A stretch of DNA of 64,000 nucleotides from Panopea generosa (Eukaryota; Mollusca; Bivalvia; Adapedonta; Hiatellidae), in contig CM055911.1 of assembly GCA_029582155.1 (NCBI GenBank), positions 50,839,419 to 50,903,418 on the forward strand, given 5' to 3'. Every line of letters begins with the position of its first letter. The first letter of the stretch is position 1. Below, one piece after another: positions 48,301 to 60,300 of the stretch. The translations under genes were made by a program, and so were the position numbers. The notes beneath the pieces are model-generated. The model saw only the letters and a list, made by a program, of their open reading frames with translations, was not told the origin of the DNA and searched no databases.

Positions 48301-51300
48301 GCTAACAGCAGGGGACAGACGGAACCCATTTCTATATCCCCCACACCACTCGTAGATAAATCTTGGTTTGTAGCAAGAAAAGTAAATCTGAAAGCCAACC
48401 ATTGGAGAAAAAACTTGAGCCAGATCCAAATTAAAGTCTCCCAATAAGAAGAGAAAGCAGTAATTGCTGCTTAGCACTTACAATCATGTAAGGAGATCCT
48501 ATAAATAAGAAATAATGGCCCAAATGAAGCCATCCAGATGTGCAATCCTCCACATAAAAATGCCAATCCATCAGGTTTAAGCAGATCTGAGACTGAACAT
48601 CAAAACCACAACACTGTGAAGAAGAAGTCTGCAATGTCTTCTCGAGTCACTGATATACTCCAATTCAAACTTACTTTAGAATGCGCATAAAAATCACAAC
48701 ATTCTTTGTACCTCCCCATGCCATCATACCCATCATATCCCTTTTTTAGAAAAAATTTCTGCCTTTGAAAAATAAGTTTTGTCGAGAGTTTTAACTAAAC
48801 AGTTAATCAAACTTGACAGTAAATTATAAGAATCATAAAGGACTGGCTGACCCAGCCTCTGATTGTCAGTACAATATGACTATGTGGGGCATCATACCAT
48901 GAGTCTTCTCACATTATTTCTGTCTACCAGCACCTAGAAAACTTACTACAGTAGAAACAGTTGAGATGTGACTGATATAATGCTGGAAGTGAATTTACAG
49001 TTAAACACTGTATAATTTAAAAAACAAACTTGTTTTAATGTATTGGATGCCCATCACAGCACAGTACAGGCTATATATGTATATATATACACTGAAAGGA
49101 AAAAAGAAAGTATACATTTTGGTTTTTAAAATTATTTCATTATTGGCTAAGTTTATTCATGTGATGGAAAATGAATTTATTTTTTCTTATTGTTTTGCTT
49201 TGAAATGAATTAAATGTTTGATTTTTGACTCAACAATATGATGAAGTATAAATATACAAAATTAATATGCAAAATATTTATTGTTCCTCGACCTGTCGAC
49301 GTTAATAGGTATGTATACTTTTTTTTCCCTTTCACTGTATATATGGTGAGAGGTAAATGATCTTGACACAGCACAATTAAATGAATAAAGTAAAAAAAAT
49401 CTATAATTCTTTCTTCTCTCTTTGTAAACTACAATGTCCTTTTATTTTATATCTCATCTCTCTGTCTTAAAGCCATCTATCTGGCTTACCAATTACCTCC
49501 CCTTAGTGATGGTAGCAAGAGTACTGCGCCCAAGAAATTAGAGCTGTGTAAATCAGTTGGGCATTGTATTTGTGGAAAATAATGATAATGGTCATATTTT
49601 TTGTACATATGAGAGCATTTGAACATTTTTATGAGTTCTGCCAAGTTTAGACGACATAGGGAACTGTTGGATGACGATATAACAGTTTAAAGATGCGTAG
49701 TGATACACTGCCACAAATGGGCAGAATTGTCAAAAATGAAGGCGGCGTCATCAAACCATCAAAATTGTGAAAAAGTAATCAGGTTAACCCCATGTTTTTT
49801 CCTGCATATTTGGACTAGAGGACAGAGGACTATCTATGGAAACACATAACCTTTAGAACCATTGACAATGTGTTCAGTGTTTCAGATGTCTTGATATATA
49901 GAACAATAAAAAATTAATCGGTTTTGAGACGTTAAAGCAAGCCAGCCAATGTTTTAAGCATTCCCAAAGGACTCATTACAATGACTTCATGAATGTAATG
50001 AGTTTAGGGCTTGAAAATGGTTATCAAATATTCTCATCCTCTTTTTTAATGCTTAAAATCAAATAAAATATTTAGAATAGTTTCTTTAATTTCACTATAA
50101 TTTGAGTGAAAACCTGGAGTTTTCATTACAGTCTCACAATTATTACAAACATGACAAGTCGTCACCTTTTTGAAGAAAGGTCTATTGCGTCTCCCCTCTT
50201 TGCCCGTGCCCATATTGGCTGTGGTACTGGTGGGAGTGAGATTACTCTTCTTGGATCCAGAGTTACCCAGGCTGTCACTGTCATCAACGCTGTCTACTCC
50301 ATTCTCCTGATCCACTCCTGTAATGTGGTACAGTGTTGGCTTAATTAATCATCAGTTAAGTTGAATGTCATAATTTGTACATGCTTACGTGTCTATCGAA
50401 AAGGCAGATACAACATGTGAGCCTGGTTATCATTGGAGTTTAACATAACTTTCAACACTACATGGTGTCTGATGGAGCAATGTATAGACAGATCGACAAA
50501 ATGATAAAAAAAATATAGAGATAATGGAATGTGAAGACAAAAGGAGAGAGAGAGAGAGAGAGAAAGAGAAAGAGACAGAGACAGAGACAGAGACAGAGAC
50601 AGACAGGCAGACAGACAGACAGACAGACATATTTACCTGGAGTGGGTGGGGTTGTGGATTCTCTAGAATTTGTTCTTAATAATGTTTCTACTGGGATGTT
50701 TTGGGATGATGAGCCTTTGCTGCAAATACACAAAGTATATCATGATATATTTACTTAACAACAGCAAAATACACAATACACAAAGTATATCATGATATAT
50801 TTACCTAACAATAGCATAATACACAATACACAAAGTATATCATGATATATTTACTTAACAACAGCATAATACACAATACACAAAGTATATCATGATATAT
50901 TTACTTAACAACAGCATAATACACAAAGTATATCATGATATATTTACTTAACAACAGCATAATACACAATACACAAAGTATATCATGAAGTATTTACCTA
51001 ACAACAGCATAATACACAATACACAAAGTATATCATGATATATTTACCTAACAACAGCATAATACACAATACACAAAGTATATCATGATATATTTACCTA
51101 ACAACAGCATAATACACAATACACAAAGTATATCATGATATATTTACCTAACATTAGCATAATACACAGAACACAAAGTATATCATGATATATTTACCTA
51201 ACAACAGAATAATACACAGTACACAAAGTATATCATGATATATTTACAGCATAATACACAATACACAAAGTATATCATGGTATATTTACAGCATAATTCA

Positions 51301-54300
51301 CAATACACAAAGTATATCATGATATATTTACCTAACATTAGCATAATACACAATACACAAAGTATATCATATTTACTTAACAACAGCATAATACACAATA
51401 CATGAAGTATATCATGATATATTTACTTAACAACAGCATAATACACAATACACAAAGTATATCATGATATATTTACCTAACATTAGCATAATACACAATA
51501 CACAAAGTATATCATATTTACTTAACAACAGCATAATACACAATACACAGAGTATATCATGATATATTTACTTAACAACAGCATAATACACAATACACAA
51601 AGTATATCATGATATATTTACTTAACAACAGTAAAATACACAATACACAAAGTATATCATGATATATTTACTTAACAACAGCATAATACACAATACACAA
51701 AGTATACCATGATATATTTACTTAACAACAGTAAAATACACAATACACAAAGTATATCATGATATATTTACTTAACAACAGCATAATACACCTTAGTTAT
51801 AAATGACTGTACTATGGAGATTATAAGGATGACAACAATGATGACAATGGCGATGATTAGGATAAGAATAACGCTGAGGTTGCAAAAAATGTTAATGACT
51901 TTGATAAATCAGGTAATGATGGCAATGGAACAGATACAGGTAATAAGGAGCTTAAACCCTATATCAGGTTTTATTTGGCATATCCAGTTTTATTGGTGGA
52001 GAAAGACCTCAGAATAAATCTCAGCAGTGTCACCGTCCTTCCACAAGTAACTGGCAAACTTTCTTACTTTGGACCCAGCAGACCTTGAGATGGTGTCTTA
52101 GACCACTCTCCCATGGAGAACTCTCCTTTCAAAAAGTCCCACGGCAATGGAACAGATTCCCATGGCAATGGAACAGGTAATAATCAATTAGTTGACAATG
52201 ATCATAGTATGATGTGTAGATAATAACACTTAATAATGATGACCAAGGTGGACAGGTCATTTCCCAAAACTTCATATAAGCTTTTAGTCTTATTCACTGT
52301 GTGCATACACTCTCTATTTTTTCTAACAAAAGTCCATTTAAAAGGTGAAGGTCAGTGATGTTAACTTTTTAAACATGATAATGATCAGTTTACAGTATCA
52401 ATTACTAAACAAGTACTTATTATCTGAAGTCCTTGCCGAAATATACGACTCTTTCAATGTGCATGTTGGTGATATAGTTCGTGACCTGGAATATGATTTA
52501 CAAGATGGCGTAATCTTTTGGTTCAGCGCGTCTGTATTCATGCGCTTTCATTCCTTTGTGCTGATTAATGCTACAGAATATAAACTTGGAATTTATATGA
52601 TACGTAATTGTTTATAGGTATAAATCGTTGCTGTATGATATAATATTAATATTTTCGTTGAAATAGGCGAATCTACTGTTTATAGCGAGTTCGAGAGCTT
52701 ATCAGGTGGAACTATTTGATAAGTGGTTGTTAGGTCTGCATTAACACGAAACAAGGTTGTAGATTTGCGGTATTGAAAATAAAATCATGTTAGCTCTGAG
52801 AGCGGCTGCTAAAGCACCGCCCCCAAAAACAGAATAGATTAAAAAGAAAAAGAAATCAAACCAGGGCTAAACAAAAAACTTTAACCTAAGACCATTATAA
52901 ATTAATTGCTAGATTATTATTCAAATTTTTTTTTAAAATGGGGAGGGTGGGAGGATTTTATTTTGTATTTTTATTTCTACAAAAAAATTAAAATTTTATA
53001 ACATTTAGTCACTTACATAAGAAGTCTGTCATAAAACAGAGAAAAATTTAGCTGAACATATAACTAACCTGACAAAGACAACGGCAACAACAAAACCTAC
53101 GCCAGTCATAACAAAACCTACGCCAGTCATGACAAAAGCTCTCTATTTTTTAAAAAAAAAACGAGCTAAAAGCATATTAATCACACTTATCACAATCTTC
53201 CCTCCAGACTATGGTCACAGCTTCATCAAACATCAGTTTGTATAATTTCTCACACAAAACATCTCATATTATATATTATACACAGATGTATAGACTCATT
53301 CAGACAATGTAGATCATGTTTCCCTATCTGGGTTAATTATTCACATTCTAGATAAAGGTCTGCTATTTTTCACTTCTAAAGGAGAACTTGGTGTCCATTC
53401 TCCATGTATATCATCCCCTAGTGGTAAAAGGGACTATATTCATATGAAGTTAGATAGTACATAGCGCGTTTCAATACTTAGAGGGTGATATATGAATGTG
53501 TTTTTATATTAATTAAATACATGCATGGAATCTGAACAATGGAGTGTATGTATGATTACCATGCAAATTGTGTTTTATTAACCTAAGGCCATTATAAATT
53601 AATTGCTAGATCATTCAATTTTTTCTTAAAAACGGGCAGGGTGGGAGGATTTTATTTTTGATTTTTATTTTTAATTTCTTTCTTTGGATTTTTTTTTTGT
53701 ATGAAAATAAAAGTGGTAGGGGTGGCATGAAAATTAGGGGGCAGACGGGGATGATAATCTAGCAATTAATTTATTATGGCCTTATGACAGAAATTACACA
53801 AAAGAGGTCTGCATCAATCCAATTCATTCATTCATCCATTAACTTGAAGCCATCTTGAATATCAAAATAACGGAATGCAAAATCAGTTTTTTGTTCTTCA
53901 ATAATTAAAGATAATTATATTATGTGCAGTTATCAATAATTTTATGATTGTAACATTTTACAAGCCCTGTTTGTGAATAATATATTAAATTGAGCAAACA
54001 TCATTGTTATTTCATCTTTTCATCTTCTGACTGCTGAGTTGTAGGTTCGAGGCGTGCTTGCTTCAAACACTTATGTGCGAAAGCGTGCCAGTTACTTACA
54101 GAAGGACGGTGGTTTTACTCAGATTCATTCTGAGGTCTTCCTCCACCAATAAAACTTGATATGCCATACATAACCTGAAATGTGTTGAAAATGGCGTTAA
54201 ACCCCATTAAAGCCCCCCACCCCCCACCCACCCACCATTTGAAAAAAAAAAACTTTTCATCTCATCATGGTTTATATTAATATTATATTAGCTTTATTGT

Positions 54301-57300
54301 GAAGTAAGCTCAATTTTTTTGTGAATAGTTTTTAAGTCTGTTTGCTTGGCAGAACGAGTTTTGGATATTGTTTAGGATAACCTGGGATTGAACCCGCAAC
54401 ATTTTGCATGAACAGCAAACACCCTATCTATCCACCACAAAACAACAGTGTCTCTCTCATCTTGATCACAAATAATCAAACAGTGACGACAATCAGTCTA
54501 AATGTAATTTTGAAACTTTTCTTCTCATTCCTAGCATACCATCTTCTCATTTAATACTAGCCCAAAATTGTTTTTCATACTTGTAACAGAGCAACAATTA
54601 TTTCTCTACTTCTATGCACTGCATATTTTTAAGTGTAACATTGCGGTGTATTGATTGCGTGCACGTTTACAACAAATCCTCATTAATAATATAACGCTGT
54701 GACAACAACAACAACATGATTGCTCTTGTTTTTATTGCCCGGTAATACAGTTTGCTGTAACAGAGAATAGGGGCTCTATCTGAACACACGCATTTAGCTC
54801 GGTTCATAAAGACAGCTCAGTTTATACCAAGTTATTATGAGTGTTGTTTCTTGAGGTGGCTTCAGGTCAAGGTGGGGATCAAACCCACAACCTCTGGCGA
54901 AAAGCTTGTTTTGCTATCAATGTAAAGCTATGAAGCTTGTTTTATAATCAATGTAAAGCTATGAAACTTGTTAAGAAAATGTAATCAATGTAAAGAATAA
55001 AGCTTGTATTGTAATCAATGTAAAGATATGAAGCTTGTATTGCAATCAATGTAAAGCTTTGAATCTTGTTTTGTAATCAATGTAAAGCTATAAAGCTTGT
55101 TTTGTAATCAATGTAAAGCTATGAAGCTTGTTTTGTAATCAATGTAAAGCTATGAAGCCTGTTTTGTAATCAATGTAAAGCTTTAAAGACTGTTTTGTAA
55201 TCAATGTAAAGCTATGAAGTCTGTTTTGTAATCAATGTAAAGCTTTGAATCTTGTTTTGTAATCAATGTAAAGCTATAAAGTTTGTTTTGTAATCAATGT
55301 AAAGCTATGAAGCTTGTTTTGTAATCAATGTAAAGCTATGAAGCCTGTTTTGTAATCAATGTAAAGCTTTAAAGACTGTTTTGTAATCAATGTAAAGCTA
55401 TGAAGTCTGTTTTGTAATCAATGTAAAGCTATGAAGCCTGTTTTGTAATCAATGTAAAGCTTTGAAGACTGTTTTGTAATCAAGCTTGTTTTGTTTTATA
55501 ATCAATGTAAAACTATGAAGCTTGTTTTATAATCATTGTAAAGCTATAAAGCTTGTTTTGTTTTATAATCAATGTAAACCTATGAAGCTTGTTTTATAAT
55601 CAATGTAAAGCTATAAAGCTTGTTTTGTTTTATAATCAATGTAAATCTATGAAGCTTGTTTTATAATCAATGTAAAGCTATAAAGCTTGTTTTGTTTTAT
55701 AATCAATGTAAATCTATGAAGCTTGTTTTATAATCAATGTAAAGCTATGAAGCTTGTTTTGTAAATGTTAAGCTATGCATTTTTTTTCTCTTTTAATCAT
55801 TGTAAAGCCATAAAGTTTGTTTTGTAATCAATGTAAAGTTATATAGCATCATTAAAAAGACCACTCCAAATATGAACAGATGGACAGTCTGTTAAGTGCA
55901 ATTCATCTATGGTGCTTTTGAGAAAACTACATTTTTAATTTTAATCTATTTCTTTATGCATTTTATTTACCAACAACTACCAGTATTGTCATGACGTCTA
56001 TTGCATAATAAAGAGAAGTGCCACTAGATTCTTTTTTCTTTCTGTCATAATAACTACTTGTAATAGTAAAAATTACGACTATACTTCCATTTATGATTTA
56101 TTTCTGTACAAGTTGTTTTTCGTGAAACATACCAGACCTTTCTATGCCTTTCATCTACGTTCTTTACATAGTAACTGTAGTATTATACAATCTGTACACT
56201 ATTTGACCCAATTACAAAATCAATATGTCGCACAGTCAGACTGCCTCCCACAAGATTGTGTGATCAATAGAGCAATATTCACAGACTGGTTTTATAGCCA
56301 TATTCTACAACAGTGCCACCTGCCTCACTGCTGTAAATTTGACCTTATGATATATATTATGTAACTGTCAATCCCCTCACTTAGAGATTAACAAATGATT
56401 CCCATAACTTTCTTTGCAACTGAATGTTGACCTTCTAATATCCCAACCAATAGCTATGACTTAACATTGACAAAATAATAAGTTAACTTATTTATTTTTA
56501 CTTAAATGTGAAACAAGTTATTATATATATAACTTATGCAAATCATGCTTGAAGTCTTCCTTGGTAGAACCAGTACTAAGTATTAAGGATACCACACATA
56601 GCAGTGGCAGAGGATCAAACTAAGACCCTCCAACCATGGGGCAGATGCTCTACCACCGGACCACGTGCTCCGCAAAGTATTAACATATATTACTGACAAG
56701 TGTAAACCGTGCGAGGCTCACCTACCACATCACTGCCATTATCACTCACTGTCAGCTTCTTTTCTTTGATATTATGACTTAATTTTGATCTTATCACTCA
56801 TAAAACTTAATGATCTGAGAGCTTGCAAAACTTGATTTTAACATAATACTTACAAAGTTATATTGCTTGTTATATTAAATTACATTTTTATTTTTGGAAT
56901 GGGATTTAACGCCATTTTCAACACATTTCCAGTTATATATGGCATATCCAGTTTGAATTGAGGCAGAAGACCTCAGAACGAATATGAGTGGAAGCAGGTT
57001 CTTCGGCAAGTAACTGGTAAACTTTCTCACATAAAGATTTTGGAGCGAGAGGGCCTCGAACCTACGACATTAGCAGTGATAGGTTAGTGATCTTGAGAAG
57101 GCAGCTTAGACCACTCAGTCATGGAGGACCCTCCTTACATTACATTACATGGCCCTAAAAACAATAACCTCTAAATGTTTGTCAAAAATATCTCACAGAA
57201 CAGTTATTGTTATTCAATAGCTTATTTTGCAGCGATTCTAACTTTTGAAGCTGAGGCTTTTACTTTATTATTCTCAAACTCACAAATTAGGCAGCATTCA

Positions 57301-60300
57301 CAAAACTTCATGACCTGTTTCCGGAATTGCCAAGTGCATGGACCAATCAATACCTAATTCAGCAGCACGTCCTCCCACAACTGTATTTCAAAATCAATAC
57401 CATCATATGACAAACTGCTGTCTGAGATTCTGTCTTGTGTAACTGTACAACATACCCCCCAGTCTTTAATCAGCCCAGATCATAACAAGCTTAAACATTT
57501 CGTCTGTGTTGTTATAACGGACAGTGTCTGTCCTGATTTCTGTACCTGTCTGGCCTGTGCTCAGTACCTGTCTGTTCTGTGTTCAGTACCTGTCTGGCCT
57601 TTATTCAGTACCTGTCTGACCTGTGTTCAGTACCTGTCTGGGCTATGTTCAGTTCCTGTCTGGCCTATGTTCCGTATGTGTCTGGCCTATGTTCAGTACC
57701 TGTTTGGCCTATGTTCAGTTCCTGTCTGGCCTATGTTCAGTACCTGTCTGGCCTATGTTCAGTACCTGTCTTATCTGTGTTCAGTACCTGTCTGCCCTTT
57801 GTTCAGCATCTGTCTGACCTTTGTTCAATACCTGTCTGGCCTTTATTCAGTACCTGTCTGGCCTGTGTTCAGTATCTGTCTGGGCTATGTTCAGTTCCTG
57901 TCTGGCCTATGTTCCCTACGTGTCTGGCCTATGTTCAGTACCTATTTGGCCTATGTTCAGTACCTGTCTGGCTTATGTTCAGTTCCTGTCTGGCCTATGT
58001 TCAGTACCTATCTGGCCTATGTTCAGTACCTGTCTTATCTGTGTTCACTACCTGTCTGCCCTTTGTTCAGCATCTGTCTGACCTTTGTTCAGTACCTGTC
58101 CGGTTTGTGTTCAGTAACTGTCTGGCCTTTGTTTGGTACCTGTCTGACCTGTATTTGAGTATCTGTCTGGCCTGTTTTAAATAAGTTTAATAAAGTACTT
58201 GTCTGGTGTTTGTTCAGCACCTGTCTGGCCTATGTTCAGTACCGGTCTGGCTTTTGTTCAGCGACTGTCTTGCATTTGTTTAGTACCTGTCTGGCCTGTG
58301 TTCAGTATCTGTCTTGCATGATTTATGTACCTGTCTGGCCTGTGTTCAGTACCTGTCTGGCCTATGTTCAGTAACTGTCTGACCTATGTTAAGTACCTGT
58401 CTGGCTTGTGTTCAGTACTTGTCTAGTCTGTGTTCGGTACCTGTTGGTTCTGTGTTCAGTACCTGTCTGCCCTTTGTTCAGCATCTGTCTGACCTTTGTT
58501 CAATACCTGTCTGGCCTCTGTTTAGTACCTGCCTGGCCTTTGTTCAGTACCTGTCTGGTCTTTGTTCAGTACTTGCCAGGGTTGTGTTCAGTACCTGTCT
58601 GACCTTTGTTCAGTAACTGTCTGGCCTTTGTTCAGTACTGTCTGGCCTGTGTGTTTCAGCACTTGTTTCACAATCGAAGTAAAATATATAAGTTAAAAAT
58701 AGTACCTGTCTGGCATTTGTTCAGTGACTGTCTTGTGTTTGTTCAGTACCTATCTGGCCTGTGTTCAGTATCTGTCTGGCCTATGTTCAGTATCTGTCTG
58801 GCTTATGTTCAGTACCTGTCTGACCTGTGTTCAGTATCTGTCTGGCTTGTGTTCAGTACCTGTCTGGCCTGTGTTCAGTATCTGTCTGGCTTATGTTCAG
58901 TACCTGTCTGGCCTTTGTTCAGTACCTGTCTAGCCTGTGTTCAGTACCTGTCTGGCTTATGTTCAGTATCTGTCTGGCTTGTGTTCAGTACCTGTCTGGC
59001 CTATGTTCAGTACCTGTCTGGCTTATGTTCAGTACCTGTCTGGTCTATGTTCAGTACCTGTCTGGTCTATGTTCAGTACCTGTCTGGTCTGTGTTCAGTA
59101 CCTGTCTGGCTTGTGTTCAGTACCTGTCTGGCCTATGTTCAGTACCTGTCTGGCTTATGTTCAGTACCTGTCTGGTCTATGTTCAGTACATGTCTGGTCT
59201 ATGTTCAGTACCTGTCTGGTCTGTGTTCAGTACCTGTCTTATCTGTGTTCAGTATCTGCCATTACGACAGAATTCAAGTCTGGTTTAAACATTTCAAAAT
59301 TGAATAAATGCCTTATCACTGGCAGTATGTTCATGGCATTTCACACACATTTAGTTGTGCATGGTATTTTCTGGTATACCGATATACTGCAATACAGAAC
59401 CAGTATCATAATATGCTCCTGACATACTGGTAGGCTTGGTGAATCCTGCAAACTGTTCAAAATTATCCACAAATGTAAAGAAATCTTCCGAAAAATCGGA
59501 GCTGAATATTGTTCAATATGAGGCTATAGCATTGTGTGCACTGGCTCCTGTTTAGACAAGAGCAATGTTGGGCATGGTCAACCCCTACCCCACTGAAGCA
59601 AATTAGTGTACGGTTCACTTTCTGTCAATGCTCTCTAGAATTGTATCCAGTTTCAAAGCATTCACTTCATAACTTTTCAAGGTATGCTCCAAACTAGGAA
59701 AATAATAAATGGGATGGGAATAATTCTGCAAGGACAGAAGAGTTACGCTTCCTGCACACTGCACTTCCTCTCAATGTCTTCTATCATGTGTGGAATATCA
59801 CCACTTTTTTAGTTATGTTCCGGACAAGCATAATAAAAAATAATAAAGTGAGATAATTAAAAAAATTGGGCAAGGTATAGCTATAGTTCTTGGACAATGC
59901 ACTTCCTCTCAATGTCCTCTATCATTGTGTGAAATATGAACCAAATCCCTTGAATAGTTTTTGAGTAATCTTGGACAAGTATACTAAAAGTGATAAATGG
60001 AGATAATTGAAAATGAGACAGGTAGAGTTATGGTTCTTAGACACTGCACTTCCCCTTAATGTCCTCTGTCTTAGTATGCAGTTTGAATAAATTCAATTCA
60101 GCACTTCTAGAGTTAGGCCCAGGACAAGTGAATTTAATATAGAGAGATAATTTAAAAAGTAAGCAAGATAGAGTTATGGTACTTGCACACTGCACTTTCT
60201 CTCAATGTCCTGTCATTGGGTGAAGATTCAACAAAATAGTTTTGGGAGTTGTGCTACGGACAAGTAAATTTAATAAAAGGAGATAATTAAAAAATAATCA

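Larger units (their letters stand above)
46212..50165 (-). other. CACNB intron (4.0 kb)
   Basis: The centre (47340-48345) is a tandem-unit element with a MITE inside. 46340-47230 and 48350-50100 are AT-rich with no supported exon; 49080-49340 is marked by TATA-type simple sequence. Confidence 0.7.

Noticed and set aside
50458-50636. Extension of the CACNB HOOK exon into a Leu/Cys/Ser-rich hydrophobic stretch resembling a membrane segment
   Set aside because: It is the translated TCTG/TCTC microsatellite beyond a good gtaaat donor, and phase to the next exon works only if that donor is used.
52345-52617. 90-codon open frame, + strand
   Set aside because: No recognisable motif and no neighbouring exons; opposite in strand to the CACNB gene whose intron it sits in.
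57579-59422. Several overlapping open frames of 150-233 codons rich in Cys, Val and Leu
   Set aside because: They lie wholly in the 22-bp minisatellite and occur in all three frames of one strand with the same peptide period; no exon borders or domain.
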